DNA of 64,000 bases from Burkholderia latens (GCF_902499045.1 NZ_CABVPL010000022.1:1-64000); one strand, 5' to 3'; shown: positions 8,822 to 18,652, numbered from the stretch's first letter. Notes: generated from the sequence alone by a model not told the origin. A program made the numbers and translations.

Positions 8822-9868
8822 ATGACCGATCTGACCATCGCAATCTGCAACTACAACCACGGTAAGTACCTGCGCGACGCGATCGATTCGGCGCTCGCGC
8901 AGACCGTTCGCGATGTCCACGTGCTGATCGTCGACGACGGATCGACGGACGATTCACGCGACATCATTCGTTCGTACGGCGAGCGCGTGACAGCGGTGTT
9001 CCAGGAAAATCGCGGCCAGGTTGCCGCGTACAACCGCGCGCTGGAACATGTCACGTCGCGCTACGTGATCCTGCTCGACGCGGACGACCTGCTCTATACG
9101 GACGCTGCGGCGTGCGTGCTCGCCGCGTTCGCATCCGGTGATTTCGTGAAGGTCCATTTCCGGCTCGACGTGATCGCGCACGATGGCGTGCGGACCGGCG
9201 CGAGCGTGCCGCAATCGGCAGTCGATACAGATTGCGGTCGCCTGCTGCGCACCGGCTGGCTGTACCCGTCGCCCCCCGCATCGGGCAATGCGTATCGGGT
9301 CGCTGCGCTGAAGCGCATCTTTCCCGTGCCCGTCACCGCCGACAATCAGCATGGAGCCGATTTCTACGCGATCTACGGCATCGCGCTGCTCGGTGCCGTC
9401 CACATGATCGACGCGACGCTTGGCGGCTATCGCGTTCACCAGCAGCCGAACGCAGGCGCAGCCGATGTCCCAGCCCTTGCGCTCGCCAATTCGGAAGACG
9501 CGGCCACTGGTGCGCTGAAGGCCGAGCGCCGCTGGTCGATCCTGCGCACGCTCGCCGGCGCGAGGCTGCAGGAAGCGCTGCCGATCGCCCCGCTCGACTT
9601 CGCGATCGAAAAGGCACGCTTCGCGAGCACGCTGTACCGCGCACCGTTGTCTCGACGCTGGCGCTGGTTCCTCTGCGAATCGGGACGCTACTGGCACACG
9701 GTACTGCGCAATCCGTTCTGGCGTCCTACCAAGAAGGCGGCGGTCGCGGTGTTGTCGCTCGCATGTTTGCTGCCGTCATCCGCGCTGAGCAATCGCGCGA
9801 TCCGCTACCTGTCCAATCCACTTGCCCGTGTGCGCAAGTTGCCCGCTCGACGCGTTGACGTGCAATGA
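8822..9868 (+). CDS. Family 2 glycosyltransferase
   Basis: A 348-residue GT-A fold glycosyltransferase that should transfer a nucleotide-activated sugar to the lipid-linked repeat unit on the cytoplasmic face. It begins TIAICNYNHGKYLRDAIDSA, then LIVDDGSTDDS, and the metal-binding segment LLDADD lies near residue 85. A C-terminal region with a hydrophobic helix (AAVAVLSLACLL) may attach it to the membrane. The start at 8822 is chosen because upstream in-frame ATGs at 8780-8790 overlap the -10 region of the putative promoter and the family motif begins right after this Met; no good Shine-Dalgarno is visible. It is the first of three plus-strand glycosyltransferase genes. Donor sugar unknown. 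Confidence 0.9.
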   Translation: MTDLTIAICNYNHGKYLRDAIDSALAQTVRDVHVLIVDDGSTDDSRDIIRSYGERVTAVFQENRGQVAAYNRALEHVTSRYVILLDADDLLYTDAAACVLAAFASGDFVKVHFRLDVIAHDGVRTGASVPQSAVDTDCGRLLRTGWLYPSPPASGNAYRVAALKRIFPVPVTADNQHGADFYAIYGIALLGAVHMIDATLGGYRVHQQPNAGAADVPALALANSEDAATGALKAERRWSILRTLAGARLQEALPIAPLDFAIEKARFASTLYRAPLSRRWRWFLCESGRYWHTVLRNPFWRPTKKAAVAVLSLACLLPSSALSNRAIRYLSNPLARVRKLPARRVDVQ

Positions 9869-10003
9869 ACGCGGCTCGATCGCTACAGAGCCGGCCGAAT
9901 CGCTTGTTCGGTTAGCCATCGCACCCAGTGCGCCGAGCATGCGCTGCACAATAGTCCACACGATTTGATGCACGCATGACGGCAGATATTCGCAGCCGTG
10001 TAG

Positions 10004-10025
10004 CGTAGTCGACCGACCGACTACG
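10004..10025. repeat. 8-bp dyad in the 293-bp gap between glycosyltransferase genes
   Basis: CGTAGTCG (10004-10011) is complementary to CGACTACG (10018-10025) around a 6-base centre. The gap 9869-10161 holds no gene. Downstream of the dyad the sequence becomes AT-rich (10056-10090), as expected of a promoter or binding region. No T-tract follows. Confidence 0.4.
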
Positions 10026-10161
10026 GCCGGCAGGAAGCAATAGCCGATACTGCCATACATTAATCAATAAGGAATGCGTAATAGATATTCCGCCTAGTGT
10101 GCATGACCCGCTGACGACTTGACGATACGCCGCCCGATCGTCGCGCTCAGCAACGAACAGT

Positions 10162-11334
10162 GTGACCGAATCGACAGACCGAGAGATGACCAAAGAAAAG
10201 ATCGTTCATATTGCCGAGGCGTTCGGCGGCGGCGTGCTGTCGATGCTGACCTATCTTGCCAACCACGCCGCCTCATCGGGCGTCGACGTGACGGTGCTTC
10301 ATTCGATACGGCCGGAAACACCGAGCGATTTCTCGACGCTGTTCCGGCCCGACGTAAAGCTCGTTTACGTCGACATGGTGCGCGAAGTCAACGTTCGGCA
10401 GGACCTGCGGAGCTTGCACGCGCTGGTGCGAACCCTGCGCGGCTGCAAGCCGACCGCGATTCATCTGCACTCGTCGAAGGCCGGCGTGCTGGGACGTATC
10501 GCCGCACGGGTCGCTGCGCCGAATGCCACGGTCCTCTACTCGCCGCATGGTCTTTCCTTCCTGCGCTCCGACGTGTCGCGCGTGAAGCAATTCGCGTATC
10601 TGAGCTTCGAGCGCATCGCGGCGCACATTGGCGGCACCATCGTCGCGTGCTCGGGCAGCGAGCTCGGCGAGATCAACGAAAGAGTTCGCGCGAAATCGGC
10701 GGTGCTGGTCGAAAACGGCGTGAACGTAGCCGAGATCCCGCCTCGGCGAACGCGTGACGACCGCAAGGTCGTCATCGGGATGAGCGGTCGCGCGTCGTTC
10801 CAGAAGAATCATCAAGCATTCGTGCAACTCGCCGACAAGCTGCACTGCGCCGACGTCGAGTTTCTTTGGATCGGTGGCGACGCGGCAGAGATTCCCGATT
10901 CCGCCCGGCGCGAGGCCGTCACATGCAGCGGCTGGGTAACCCGCGAGCGAGCGCTGACGCTCACGTCTGAACTGGACATTTACGTCCAGACCTCCCGCTG
11001 GGAGGGCATGCCGGTCGCGCTGATCGAAGCGCAGGTCGCCGGGATCCCGGCCGTGGTGACGAACGTAATCGGCAATCGCGACGTGGTGATTCACGGCGTG
11101 ACCGGGTACGTCGCGTCCACCGCCGATGAGATGGCCGAGTACCTGAGCACGCTCCGCGATGACCGACAGCTTCGCGAGCAAATGGGCGAAGCTGCGCGAA
11201 AACGGGCCATGCAGCGTTTTTCGATGAACGCGATCTTCCGCCAATGGCATGCGCTTTACGGACTTGGCACCGACGAGCTTCGCGTCGACACGCGGGATTT
11301 CGAGCCGGTCGCCGCGGATCACGTCAAAGCCTGA
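10162..11334 (+). CDS. Family 4 glycosyltransferase
   Basis: A 390-residue GT-B glycosyltransferase. The N-terminal domain contains HIAEAFGGGVLSMLTYLANH and the C-terminal GT4 domain contains VVIGMSGRASFQKNH and the donor-binding segment QTSRWEGMPVALIEAQVAG, with the E-x7-E pair usual for GT4. Two starts are possible: GTG at 10162 without a clear ribosome site, or ATG at 10186 with GAGAG immediately before it, which would give 382 residues. The next glycosyltransferase gene starts 18 bases after the stop, so they are probably cotranscribed. Donor and linkage cannot be told. Confidence 0.9.
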   Translation: MTESTDREMTKEKIVHIAEAFGGGVLSMLTYLANHAASSGVDVTVLHSIRPETPSDFSTLFRPDVKLVYVDMVREVNVRQDLRSLHALVRTLRGCKPTAIHLHSSKAGVLGRIAARVAAPNATVLYSPHGLSFLRSDVSRVKQFAYLSFERIAAHIGGTIVACSGSELGEINERVRAKSAVLVENGVNVAEIPPRRTRDDRKVVIGMSGRASFQKNHQAFVQLADKLHCADVEFLWIGGDAAEIPDSARREAVTCSGWVTRERALTLTSELDIYVQTSRWEGMPVALIEAQVAGIPAVVTNVIGNRDVVIHGVTGYVASTADEMAEYLSTLRDDRQLREQMGEAARKRAMQRFSMNAIFRQWHALYGLGTDELRVDTRDFEPVAADHVKA

Positions 11335-11352
11335 TTTTGATTTCGCCATTCG

Positions 11353-12444
11353 ATGACCGACATGCCCCCCTCGAAGAAACCGACACAACTCGTCTATAAC
11401 GGCCGCTTCACGACGCAGAAGACGACCGGCGTGCAACGCGTCGCGCGCGAGCTGATCGCCGCGCTGATCAAGGTTCGCCCGCATGATCCCGTGACGGTCC
11501 TGGTGCCGCGCCAACCTGCCGTCGCGGTGAACGGCACAACGACGGTCAAGGTTGGCTTTTACAAGGGCGTGGTCTGGGAACAACTGGTGTTGCCCCTCTT
11601 CGCGCGCCGCGGCCGCATCGTCAATCTTGGCAATTCGGCTTCCATTTTCATCGGCAACCAGATCATCTACATGCACGATGCAGCGGTGTTCGACACACCG
11701 GCGCATTTTTCCAGGACGTTTCGCATGTGGTACCGGGTCATGTTCTGGATCTTGGCCCGCACGTCCTCGTGTGTGCTGACCAACTCCCGCTTCTCGCGGG
11801 ATCGCCTCGCACACCACTGTGGCGTTCCGCCCGAGAAAATCCGCATCGTGCCGCTCGGCGCCGATCATCTCGATGCACTGGAGCCGGACACGAGCGTCCT
11901 CGGCAAGCACGGGCTGACGCCCGAGCGCTTCGTGCTCGCCGTCAGCAGCATGAATCCGACGAAGAATTTCGCGCGGCTGATCGCGGCATTCCGGCAAGTC
12001 GACGATCTTTCCATTGACCTCGTCATCGTCGGGATGCAGAACACCACCGTGTTCGGCAGGCAGGATCATGTCTCGGCAGCAGCAGAACCGAACATCAAGT
12101 ACGTCGGCTACATCAGCGACGAGCAATTGAAGGCGTTGTATCAGAACGCCGCGTGCTTCCTTTATCCGTCGCTCTACGAAGGTTTCGGCATACCGCCGCT
12201 TGAAGCAATGCGCTACGGCTGCCCGGTCATCGTCGGCCAATCAGCGGCGCTCCCGGAAGTCTGCGCCGATGCCGCGCTGTACTGCGATCCGTATTCGCAG
12301 GACGACATCGCGCGGAAATTGCGGACCGTGCTCGATTCCGCTGAGCTCCGCGCGGAGCTCAAACGCAAGGGCAAGCTCCACGCGGAGAAATACCGCTGGA
12401 GCCGAAGTGCCGAGATGATGACGGAGATTTTCGACACGCTGTAG
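11353..12444 (+). CDS. Family 4 glycosyltransferase (mannosyltransferase-like)
   Basis: A 363-residue GT4 glycosyltransferase. It opens with YNGRFTTQKTTGVQRVAREL, a glycine-loop arrangement typical of WbaZ-like mannosyltransferases. FVLAVSSMNPTKNFARLI begins the C-terminal domain, and YPSLYEGFGIPPLEAMRYG carries the E-x7-E pair. Mannose transfer is plausible because ManC is in the locus, but this is inference. It is the last gene of the plus-strand glycosyltransferase group and converges on the acyltransferase gene 57 bp away. Confidence 0.9.
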   Translation: MTDMPPSKKPTQLVYNGRFTTQKTTGVQRVARELIAALIKVRPHDPVTVLVPRQPAVAVNGTTTVKVGFYKGVVWEQLVLPLFARRGRIVNLGNSASIFIGNQIIYMHDAAVFDTPAHFSRTFRMWYRVMFWILARTSSCVLTNSRFSRDRLAHHCGVPPEKIRIVPLGADHLDALEPDTSVLGKHGLTPERFVLAVSSMNPTKNFARLIAAFRQVDDLSIDLVIVGMQNTTVFGRQDHVSAAAEPNIKYVGYISDEQLKALYQNAACFLYPSLYEGFGIPPLEAMRYGCPVIVGQSAALPEVCADAALYCDPYSQDDIARKLRTVLDSAELRAELKRKGKLHAEKYRWSRSAEMMTEIFDTL

Positions 12445-12472
12445 CGTTCTCGGTACGCCGGTGCTGCCACGG

Positions 12473-12489
12473 ACGCAGCGGTACTGCGT
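12473..12489. terminator. Weak hairpin between convergent genes
   Basis: ACGCAG (12473-12478) pairs with CTGCGT (12484-12489) over a 5-base loop, in the 57-bp gap between the converging GT4 and acyltransferase genes. It has no T-tract. Confidence 0.3.
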
Positions 12490-12501
12490 GGACTTCGGTG
12501 C

Positions 12502-13671
12502 TCAACCGGCGCCGATCGCGCTGCCGGCCTCAACCCCGCGATCGCCGAACAAGCGCCCGCTCAGATACGACCGGATGGGTTCCTCGATGAACTTTGCGAA
12601 ACCGACCGCGGCCACGGTCGAAAGCAGCGCGGCAACCATCGCTGTTCTGACGATGTGGATGTCGGCCTGCGGCGCATACGCGAACACCAGCCTGCCAATC
12701 GGATAGTGCACGCAGTAAAGCGGATACGAGATCCAGCCGAGGAACGCGCTGATCCGTGCCATCGTCTTGCCGCTTGGCGTGAGCATCGCACCGCGATAGA
12801 CGAGCGCCGGTGCGACGAACAGCAAAATCGCCATCGAATACGTGCCTTTGATCGACGTCGGAAACGCAACGACCATCACGAATGCGACAAACAGCATGTA
12901 GTCGTTCTTGACGAGACCGGCGATGAACCAGTGCGGTTTCGCGGAGAGATTCGCGTCGTACATCTTTCCGATCGCAACGCCCAACAGGAACCCGTAGCCG
13001 ACCCGGAAGAATCCGCCCATGAAATTGTCCGCCGACCAGCCCTGATTGAGAATGACCGATATCTTGCCGTTGTCGAAACCCACAAGCACACCGTACACGA
13101 CGAAAGCGCCGAAGCATGCGTATGCCAGTCTCAGCAGGTTCCGCTCGCTTATCCTGATTGCCGCGACCAGCGCGACGCTCGCGAACGACTCGAAGAACAG
13201 CGACCACGCCGGCGGATTCAGCGGGAACACACCGGGATCGTTGACGGCCGGCAGGCCGTGATTCGCGGCGCCGGCAAATCCCGATACCAGGAAACGGCCG
13301 AGATATGGAACGACAAAATAATTCTGGCCGGTGGCTGCCGCCAGATTGCCCAACGAAAACGCCGCTGAGGAATTCATTTTCATGACGACGAGGCTAACGA
13401 ACCCGATCGTTATTCCGATGCATATCATCGGATACAGGCGAATCACGCGTCGCTTCAGATACGTGTCCAGCCACGTGCCATGACGCAATCGTTCACCGTA
13501 AGAGTACGTCAGGATGAATCCGCTCAGCATGAAAAAGACGTCTACCGAAAGATACGCGCTCTGCAGTATTGGAATCGGCAGATCCTGAAGGAAATGCATG
13601 AGCATCACGCTGATTGCCGCGATGCCGCGCAATCCGTCCAGAATTTCGAATTTCTGTTTGTGAGTAGCCAT
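12502..13671 (-). CDS. Acyltransferase 3 (OafA/WzyE-type sugar O-acyltransferase)
   Basis: A 389-residue polytopic membrane protein of the acyltransferase-3 family, which adds acetyl or other acyl groups to sugars. The signature N-terminus FEILDGLRGIAAISVMLMHF and the helix SVDVFFMLSGFILTYSYGERL are clear, followed by about nine further hydrophobic helices. The start at 13671 is chosen because family members begin within about 10 residues of the LDGLRG motif; an upstream in-frame start at 13740 would add arginine-rich sequence unlike the family. It lies 87 bp after wzy on the same strand and is probably part of the wza-wzc-wzy operon. O-acetylation of the polymer is inferred. Confidence 0.9.
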   Translation of the reverse strand: MATHKQKFEILDGLRGIAAISVMLMHFLQDLPIPILQSAYLSVDVFFMLSGFILTYSYGERLRHGTWLDTYLKRRVIRLYPMICIGITIGFVSLVVMKMNSSAAFSLGNLAAATGQNYFVVPYLGRFLVSGFAGAANHGLPAVNDPGVFPLNPPAWSLFFESFASVALVAAIRISERNLLRLAYACFGAFVVYGVLVGFDNGKISVILNQGWSADNFMGGFFRVGYGFLLGVAIGKMYDANLSAKPHWFIAGLVKNDYMLFVAFVMVVAFPTSIKGTYSMAILLFVAPALVYRGAMLTPSGKTMARISAFLGWISYPLYCVHYPIGRLVFAYAPQADIHIVRTAMVAALLSTVAAVGFAKFIEEPIRSYLSGRLFGDRGVEAGSAIGAG

Positions 13672-13758
13672 GGATCGTAGCAGCAGTCGGGTAATGATCA
13701 AGCGGAATCGATGACATTGATTCGGCGCGGCACGCCCCACACCGCGCGGCCACCGCTT

Positions 13759-15108
13759 CTATCGCGACAACACGGGATCAATCTCCGTGACGCGCGTTTC
13801 GGACGCGGCACATATCGCTTCCCTGGCAAACCAACGGAACACGACGATCAACAGCATGACCGGCACGAAATTCCGTCCGCTGAACAGGTTCGGCGTCCGC
13901 ATGATTTCCATGACCGACACGAACAGCACCGCATGGACGCAGCACCAGAACCCGTTACCGGTTCGCCAGCCCGCGTAGCTTCGACCGACCACCCATCCGA
14001 GCGTGATCGCGTCGAGCAAGCCGAACCAGCCCCACTCGTAGAAGTGGACGAAGATTCCCGACGGGTTGTTGAACTCGGGATCGGCGTAGCCGTTCAGGAA
14101 CAGGTTGATGCTGTCGCCCGAATCGAGCCACGGCTGCAACGTCGCGCCGATCACGGGGAAGTGCAAAAGCCAGTCGAACGTGAACATCGGGTGGCCCTGG
14201 TTCCAGCCCAGCACGCTCACGATGCCCGCACCGTTGTTCAACGCGGTCGAGTAATACAGGCCCAGACGTTCGAGTGCAAAATCGAACAGGTTGTCGTAGA
14301 TGTTGACGTAATAGGCTTCCCACGACCGGTTGTACTCGTTCGCGATGAACAGGCCGAACAGCAATGGGATCGCCGCATAAGGGCCGACCGACAACAGACG
14401 AGAATATCTGCCGCCGAGCCGAAACCGCACGACCATCAGCGCCAGCGGCATCGCCATCTCGATCAGTGCAAGCCGCTCAGCGAAGATGAAGCTGCGCAGC
14501 AGCGTCAGAACCGCGAGTACGGCAAAATAGATCTTGTAGCGATTCAGTCCTTTTAAGGGCGTCCTGAACACATAGAAATACAGCACGACGAACGGCGCAG
14601 TGGCCTGCGTGAACGTGCTGAGGCCAGTGATGCGCCCCTTCAGTTCAAGCATGTCGTATGCATTCGCTTCGCCTCGTACGAACGCGACCAGCAGCGCCGG
14701 ATGCGAGAGGATGCCACTCAGCAACAGCACATAGCCGAACAGCGCAAGCGCAAACACGAGATCGAGCACCCGAGGCGACAACTCGACTGCGGCGGTAGGC
14801 GGCCCGCGCCGCGTGCAAGCCTCGGCCGTCGCCAGCCACGCCGCTGCCATCAGCACCATCAGGAACAATGCCCCGACGAACGCGTAGTAACCGTCGAAAT
14901 AGATTCGCGCAATCGATTTCTGCTCACCTAGCAGGTCGAGCGAAAGCAGGCCATACAGCGGCAAGATGAACATCAGCACGAGGCGCGCGGGATCTTCCCA
15001 CCAGTAGCCCGTATAACCGCCTGCCCGGTCGCGCATGCTCGCCATCCAGGGTGGCGTCGCGCGGCCGCACCGCGTGTTCGCCGCTGTCCTACCCGCTCGC
15101 CGGTTCAT
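13759..15108 (-). CDS. wzy: O-antigen/exopolysaccharide polymerase Wzy
   Basis: A 449-residue integral membrane protein with about ten to twelve hydrophobic helices and a large central periplasmic-type loop containing NEYNRSWEAYYVNIYDN and GWNQGHPMFTFDW, the usual architecture of polymerases that join repeat units in the periplasm. The start at 15108 overlaps the wzc stop by 4 bases (ATGA), fixing the start and implying translational coupling. The frame stays open far upstream inside wzc, but that part is arginine-rich and is not Wzy. Neighbours Wzc, Wza and Wzx support the assignment, since Wzy proteins are poorly conserved in sequence. Confidence 0.85.
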   Translation of the reverse strand: MNRRAGRTAANTRCGRATPPWMASMRDRAGGYTGYWWEDPARLVLMFILPLYGLLSLDLLGEQKSIARIYFDGYYAFVGALFLMVLMAAAWLATAEACTRRGPPTAAVELSPRVLDLVFALALFGYVLLLSGILSHPALLVAFVRGEANAYDMLELKGRITGLSTFTQATAPFVVLYFYVFRTPLKGLNRYKIYFAVLAVLTLLRSFIFAERLALIEMAMPLALMVVRFRLGGRYSRLLSVGPYAAIPLLFGLFIANEYNRSWEAYYVNIYDNLFDFALERLGLYYSTALNNGAGIVSVLGWNQGHPMFTFDWLLHFPVIGATLQPWLDSGDSINLFLNGYADPEFNNPSGIFVHFYEWGWFGLLDAITLGWVVGRSYAGWRTGNGFWCCVHAVLFVSVMEIMRTPNLFSGRNFVPVMLLIVVFRWFAREAICAASETRVTEIDPVLSR

Positions 15109-17369
15109 GACGCGCGTTCCACTCGTTGCCGCTGTGCCATTGCGCCGACGTATCCGGACGCAGCCTGATGCGTATTCGTGTCCGCGTAGCCATAGTCGTA
15201 CCGTCCAGGCGCGCCGGTGTGATCGTTGAGAATCACACCGCGTACGCCGATCTGCGCGTGCTCGAGCCGCCGCGCGCTTTCGTCGAGCTCCGTCAGCGTC
15301 GTCACGCCGCTCCGCACGACAAGGAACACAGTGCCGGCCAGACGCCCCAACACCAGCGCATCGGCGACCGGCAGCAACGGCGGAGCGTCGAGCACGACCA
15401 TGTCGTAGCGCGACGCGACCTGCCCGATCAGTTCGGCGAGCGCAGGCTGCAGCAGCAGTTGCCCCGGATCGGGAACGACGTTGCCCATCGCCATGAAATC
15501 GAGGCCCGGTGCGACCCCGCGCCTGATTGCCTCGTCGAGCGTGTGGGTGCCAGCCACCACGTCGGACAGCCCGGCCGCGCGGCTGTAGCGGAACCGGTCG
15601 TGCAGCGAGCCCTTGCGCAAGTCCGCGTCGATCAGCAGTACCCGCCGTTTCGCGGCACCGACGAGCGACGCGATGTTCGCGGCCACGAACGACTTGCCGA
15701 CACCGGTCGTCGGCCCGGAGATCAGCACGACGGGATTGGGGGCGGCCGGCATCGACAATTGCAGCGACGCGCGAAAATTGCGCAAGCTTTCGAGCGCGGC
15801 GTCGTGCGTGTCGACCCGCGCCGTCGACCTGCGCGGGACGCGCCGGCCTGCGTCGAGGCGCGGTGCCGCGGCCGCACTGTGCGGGACCGTCGCGAACACC
15901 GGCAGCCCCGTCGCCCATTCGATTTCCTCCGCATCGCCGATCGTGCCGACGACACGCTGCCGCGCGATCACGATCGCCGCGCCGGCCAGTAGGCCCACCA
16001 TCAGCAGGCTCGCCGCGGCAACCGCGCGATGCGGGCCGATCGGCTGCTCGGCGACTTTCGCCGTGTCCACTATCCGCACCGTGCCGGTCTTGCTGGCACG
16101 CGCGAGGACCATCTGCTGGCGCGTATTGAGCAGGTTCGTGTACAGCGCGGTGTCGACGGCCACGTCGCGCTGCAGCTGCAGCACGCCCTGCTCGACGGTC
16201 GGCAGCTGCTGGATCTGCTTGCGGGTCATGTCGAGCGAACGCTGCGCGTCGGCAAGCTGCGCATCGACGGCCACGACGGCCGGATGCTTCGGCATGAAAC
16301 GCGTCATCAGCTCCTCGCGCCGCTGCTGCAGCGTCTGCACCCGCGTTTCGATGTCGACCGACTGTTGGCGCAATGCGAGCGCTTCGTCGCTCGTATTGAC
16401 CGTCCCATGCGATGCGCGGAACGCGTTGAAGCGGTTTTCCGCCGCTTCCAGTTGCGCCTTCAGTTGCGGCAACTGGCCATCGATGTAGCGAATCAGCTTG
16501 TCAGCCGCCTCGGATTTGCGCTGCGTGTTCTGCGCCAGGTACGCGTCTCCGATGGCGTTCAGCACGCGACTGTCGTGCACGGGATCGGTGCCGTCGAGCG
16601 TCACGCCGACCAGGTTCGACTGCTTGCCGCGCTCGGAGATCAGCGCGTTCTTCTGCAGCCACGTGGTCGCCTCCTCGTCGCTGTAGCGCGTCAGGTCGAA
16701 GCGCGCGCCGGGCTTGCCGGCCACGTCTCGCACGAACACGTCAATCGGCCCTTCAGGTGACTCGATGTGCAGCGGCTGGCCGATACGGCCCTCCCATACC
16801 GGCCCTTTCCGGCCAAAGAGGCCCGTGCGCTGCAGCGTATAGGCACCGTCATCGCCGACGGTCAGCGCGAAGCGCTTGCCGAGCAGGCGTTTCGGCACGT
16901 CGAAGGTCGGCACGTCGATGCGCTCGGTGCCGTACACGTAGCCACCGGGCAACGGCGACGACAACCCGTCGGCGGCATCCACGAACCGCCAGCCGATCAA
17001 CGGCACGTAATGCGGTCGCGCGTCGAGCGCGAGGTTGGTGCTGTCGATCGCGCGGTCGAGCACCGCGCGGGACTTCAGCACCTCGATCTCGGTCGATGCG
17101 TCCGTCTTCAGATCGAAGACCGACGACGGATCGCCTGGCAGCGATGTCTGTTTCGAATCGGTCTGGCTTTGCTCGACCTGGAACAGGATGTCGGAGCGGT
17201 AGACCGGCGGCGCGCACAGCGCATACAGGCCGCCGGCGAACGCGCCGGCGAGCGCGGTGCAGAAGATCAGGCGGCGGCCGCCATACAGCATGCTCCAGTA
17301 GCGACGCACCGGATAGGACGGCCGCAGAATGCGCCCGCTTTTCGGGTCAGGCAGGGTCGAAGTGTTCAT
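15105..17369 (-). CDS. wzc: Polysaccharide co-polymerase / BY-type tyrosine autokinase
   Basis: A 754-residue Wzc-like protein that controls chain length and export. The first membrane helix (LIFCTALAGAFAGGLYALC) lies near residues 34-52, followed by a Wzz domain and periplasmic coiled coil (LKAQLEAAENRF onward). A second helix (AAASLLMVGLLAGAAIVIA) leads to the kinase domain with Walker A GPTTGVGKSF, Walker A' LLIDADLRKG and Walker B VVLDAPP. The C-terminal tyrosine cluster is short (RYDYGYADTN, one further Tyr near the end). It follows wza by 59 bp and overlaps wzy. No Wzb phosphatase is visible in the window. Confidence 0.95.
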   Translation of the reverse strand: MNTSTLPDPKSGRILRPSYPVRRYWSMLYGGRRLIFCTALAGAFAGGLYALCAPPVYRSDILFQVEQSQTDSKQTSLPGDPSSVFDLKTDASTEIEVLKSRAVLDRAIDSTNLALDARPHYVPLIGWRFVDAADGLSSPLPGGYVYGTERIDVPTFDVPKRLLGKRFALTVGDDGAYTLQRTGLFGRKGPVWEGRIGQPLHIESPEGPIDVFVRDVAGKPGARFDLTRYSDEEATTWLQKNALISERGKQSNLVGVTLDGTDPVHDSRVLNAIGDAYLAQNTQRKSEAADKLIRYIDGQLPQLKAQLEAAENRFNAFRASHGTVNTSDEALALRQQSVDIETRVQTLQQRREELMTRFMPKHPAVVAVDAQLADAQRSLDMTRKQIQQLPTVEQGVLQLQRDVAVDTALYTNLLNTRQQMVLARASKTGTVRIVDTAKVAEQPIGPHRAVAAASLLMVGLLAGAAIVIARQRVVGTIGDAEEIEWATGLPVFATVPHSAAAAPRLDAGRRVPRRSTARVDTHDAALESLRNFRASLQLSMPAAPNPVVLISGPTTGVGKSFVAANIASLVGAAKRRVLLIDADLRKGSLHDRFRYSRAAGLSDVVAGTHTLDEAIRRGVAPGLDFMAMGNVVPDPGQLLLQPALAELIGQVASRYDMVVLDAPPLLPVADALVLGRLAGTVFLVVRSGVTTLTELDESARRLEHAQIGVRGVILNDHTGAPGRYDYGYADTNTHQAASGYVGAMAQRQRVERAS

Positions 17370-17428
17370 ACAGCATCAGTCCCGTATGGCGCGACGCGCA
17401 GTCGCGGTCACGAAATTCGCCGCGAGCG

Positions 17429-18652
17429 TCACGGCGAAATGGCCTTCGCCGTCAGCGCACCTTGCGCGGACGATGGAATCAGCAGGTTCACGACGCGGCT
17501 CCAGCGCACCAGCGACGACGCATCGACGAACACGACGTCGCGCCGCTCGAGCGGAAACTGATCGGCAAGCGCGAACGATGCAGGCGAGCTGCCGTCGAGG
17601 TGGTACACCCGCGGACGGTTGTCTGGCCCGCGACGCACGACGAATACCTGGCGCGCGTCCGACGTGTACTGACTCACGCCGCCCGTGTCGCCGAGCGCTT
17701 CGCCGAGGCTCATCCGGCCGTCGGTCAACGTCAGCGTCGCGGGCCGCGATACCTCGCCGAGCACGAACACCTTCGCATCGCTCGCCGCGCGCACGCGCAC
17801 GAGATCGCCGTCGCGCAGCAGAATGTTCGACGGATTCACGCCCGCCGCGATCAGCGCCGGCAGGCTCACGTTCACGGTCTTGTCGCCGCGCGTCACCGAA
17901 ACCCGCGAGCGATCCGCCGTCGCGGTGAAGCCGCCCGCACGGTCGATCGCCTCGGGCAGCGTCATCGGCATGTCGTTGACGATCTGCAGACCGGGCGTGC
18001 GCACCTCGCCGTCGAGATAGACGCGCTTGCTGCGATAGCTCTGCACACGAAGCGCGAGCTGCGGCTTGCGCACGTATTCACCGAGCCGCTTCATCAGCAG
18101 CGCGCGCGCCTGCGCCTCGGTCAATCCGGCGACGTGCACGAGGCCCGCATACGCGAACTGCACGTTGCCGTTCGCATCGACCGTGTAGCCCGTCGCGACG
18201 GAGCTGGCGCCGACGCCGTCGCCGCCACCGATCGTCTGCGTCGTCGGCAGGTTCAATTCGGGGTGGTCCCATACAACGATGCTCAGCACGTCGCCGGGGC
18301 CGATCGTGTACGGCATAGGCTTGCCGAACAGCTGGCGAATTTCCGCATCGACGTCGGCCGGCCGCCCCGCATGGTGCTGCGCGACGAATGCCGGCGTGAT
18401 TTCGATTAGGTCCTCGCTCGACACGTTCTGCACGCCGTCAAGGCCACCCGATCCCGATGCGTCAGCGGCCACGCGTGCATACGCGTCGCGCTCGGCCGGT
18501 GAACGGTAGGTCATGCCCGGCGACAACACGCAGGCGCTCAGGGCGCACGCGGCCGCCGAGATCGCCATGCGCGACAGCCACCATGCGCGGGCAGCGGCCC
18601 TGCGTGGCGTCGGCGTCGCGAGCGTCGATTCCGGTTGCGTGGTGATTGACAT
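17429..18652 (-). CDS. wza: Outer-membrane polysaccharide export lipoprotein Wza
   Basis: A 407-residue polysaccharide export protein forming the outer-membrane channel. A signal peptide ends in the lipobox LSAC near residue 41. The polysaccharide-export domain (YTIGPGDVLSIVVWDHPELN) and two SLBB-type segments (VYLDGEVRTPGLQIVNDMP, VFVLGEVSRPATLTLTDGR) follow. The C-terminal segment WSRVVNLLIPS would form the amphipathic pore helix. The start at 18652 is supported by AAGG five to six bases upstream. It is the first gene of the minus-strand group wza-wzc-wzy-acyltransferase and is divergent from a small secreted protein gene. Confidence 0.95.
   Translation of the reverse strand: MSITTQPESTLATPTPRRAAARAWWLSRMAISAAACALSACVLSPGMTYRSPAERDAYARVAADASGSGGLDGVQNVSSEDLIEITPAFVAQHHAGRPADVDAEIRQLFGKPMPYTIGPGDVLSIVVWDHPELNLPTTQTIGGGDGVGASSVATGYTVDANGNVQFAYAGLVHVAGLTEAQARALLMKRLGEYVRKPQLALRVQSYRSKRVYLDGEVRTPGLQIVNDMPMTLPEAIDRAGGFTATADRSRVSVTRGDKTVNVSLPALIAAGVNPSNILLRDGDLVRVRAASDAKVFVLGEVSRPATLTLTDGRMSLGEALGDTGGVSQYTSDARQVFVVRRGPDNRPRVYHLDGSSPASFALADQFPLERRDVVFVDASSLVRWSRVVNLLIPSSAQGALTAKAISP

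Noticed and set aside
15109-15918. Upstream extension of the wzy frame into wzc
   Set aside because: It overlaps the kinase domain of wzc in another frame, is Arg-rich, and the ATGA junction at 15105-15108 gives a natural start.
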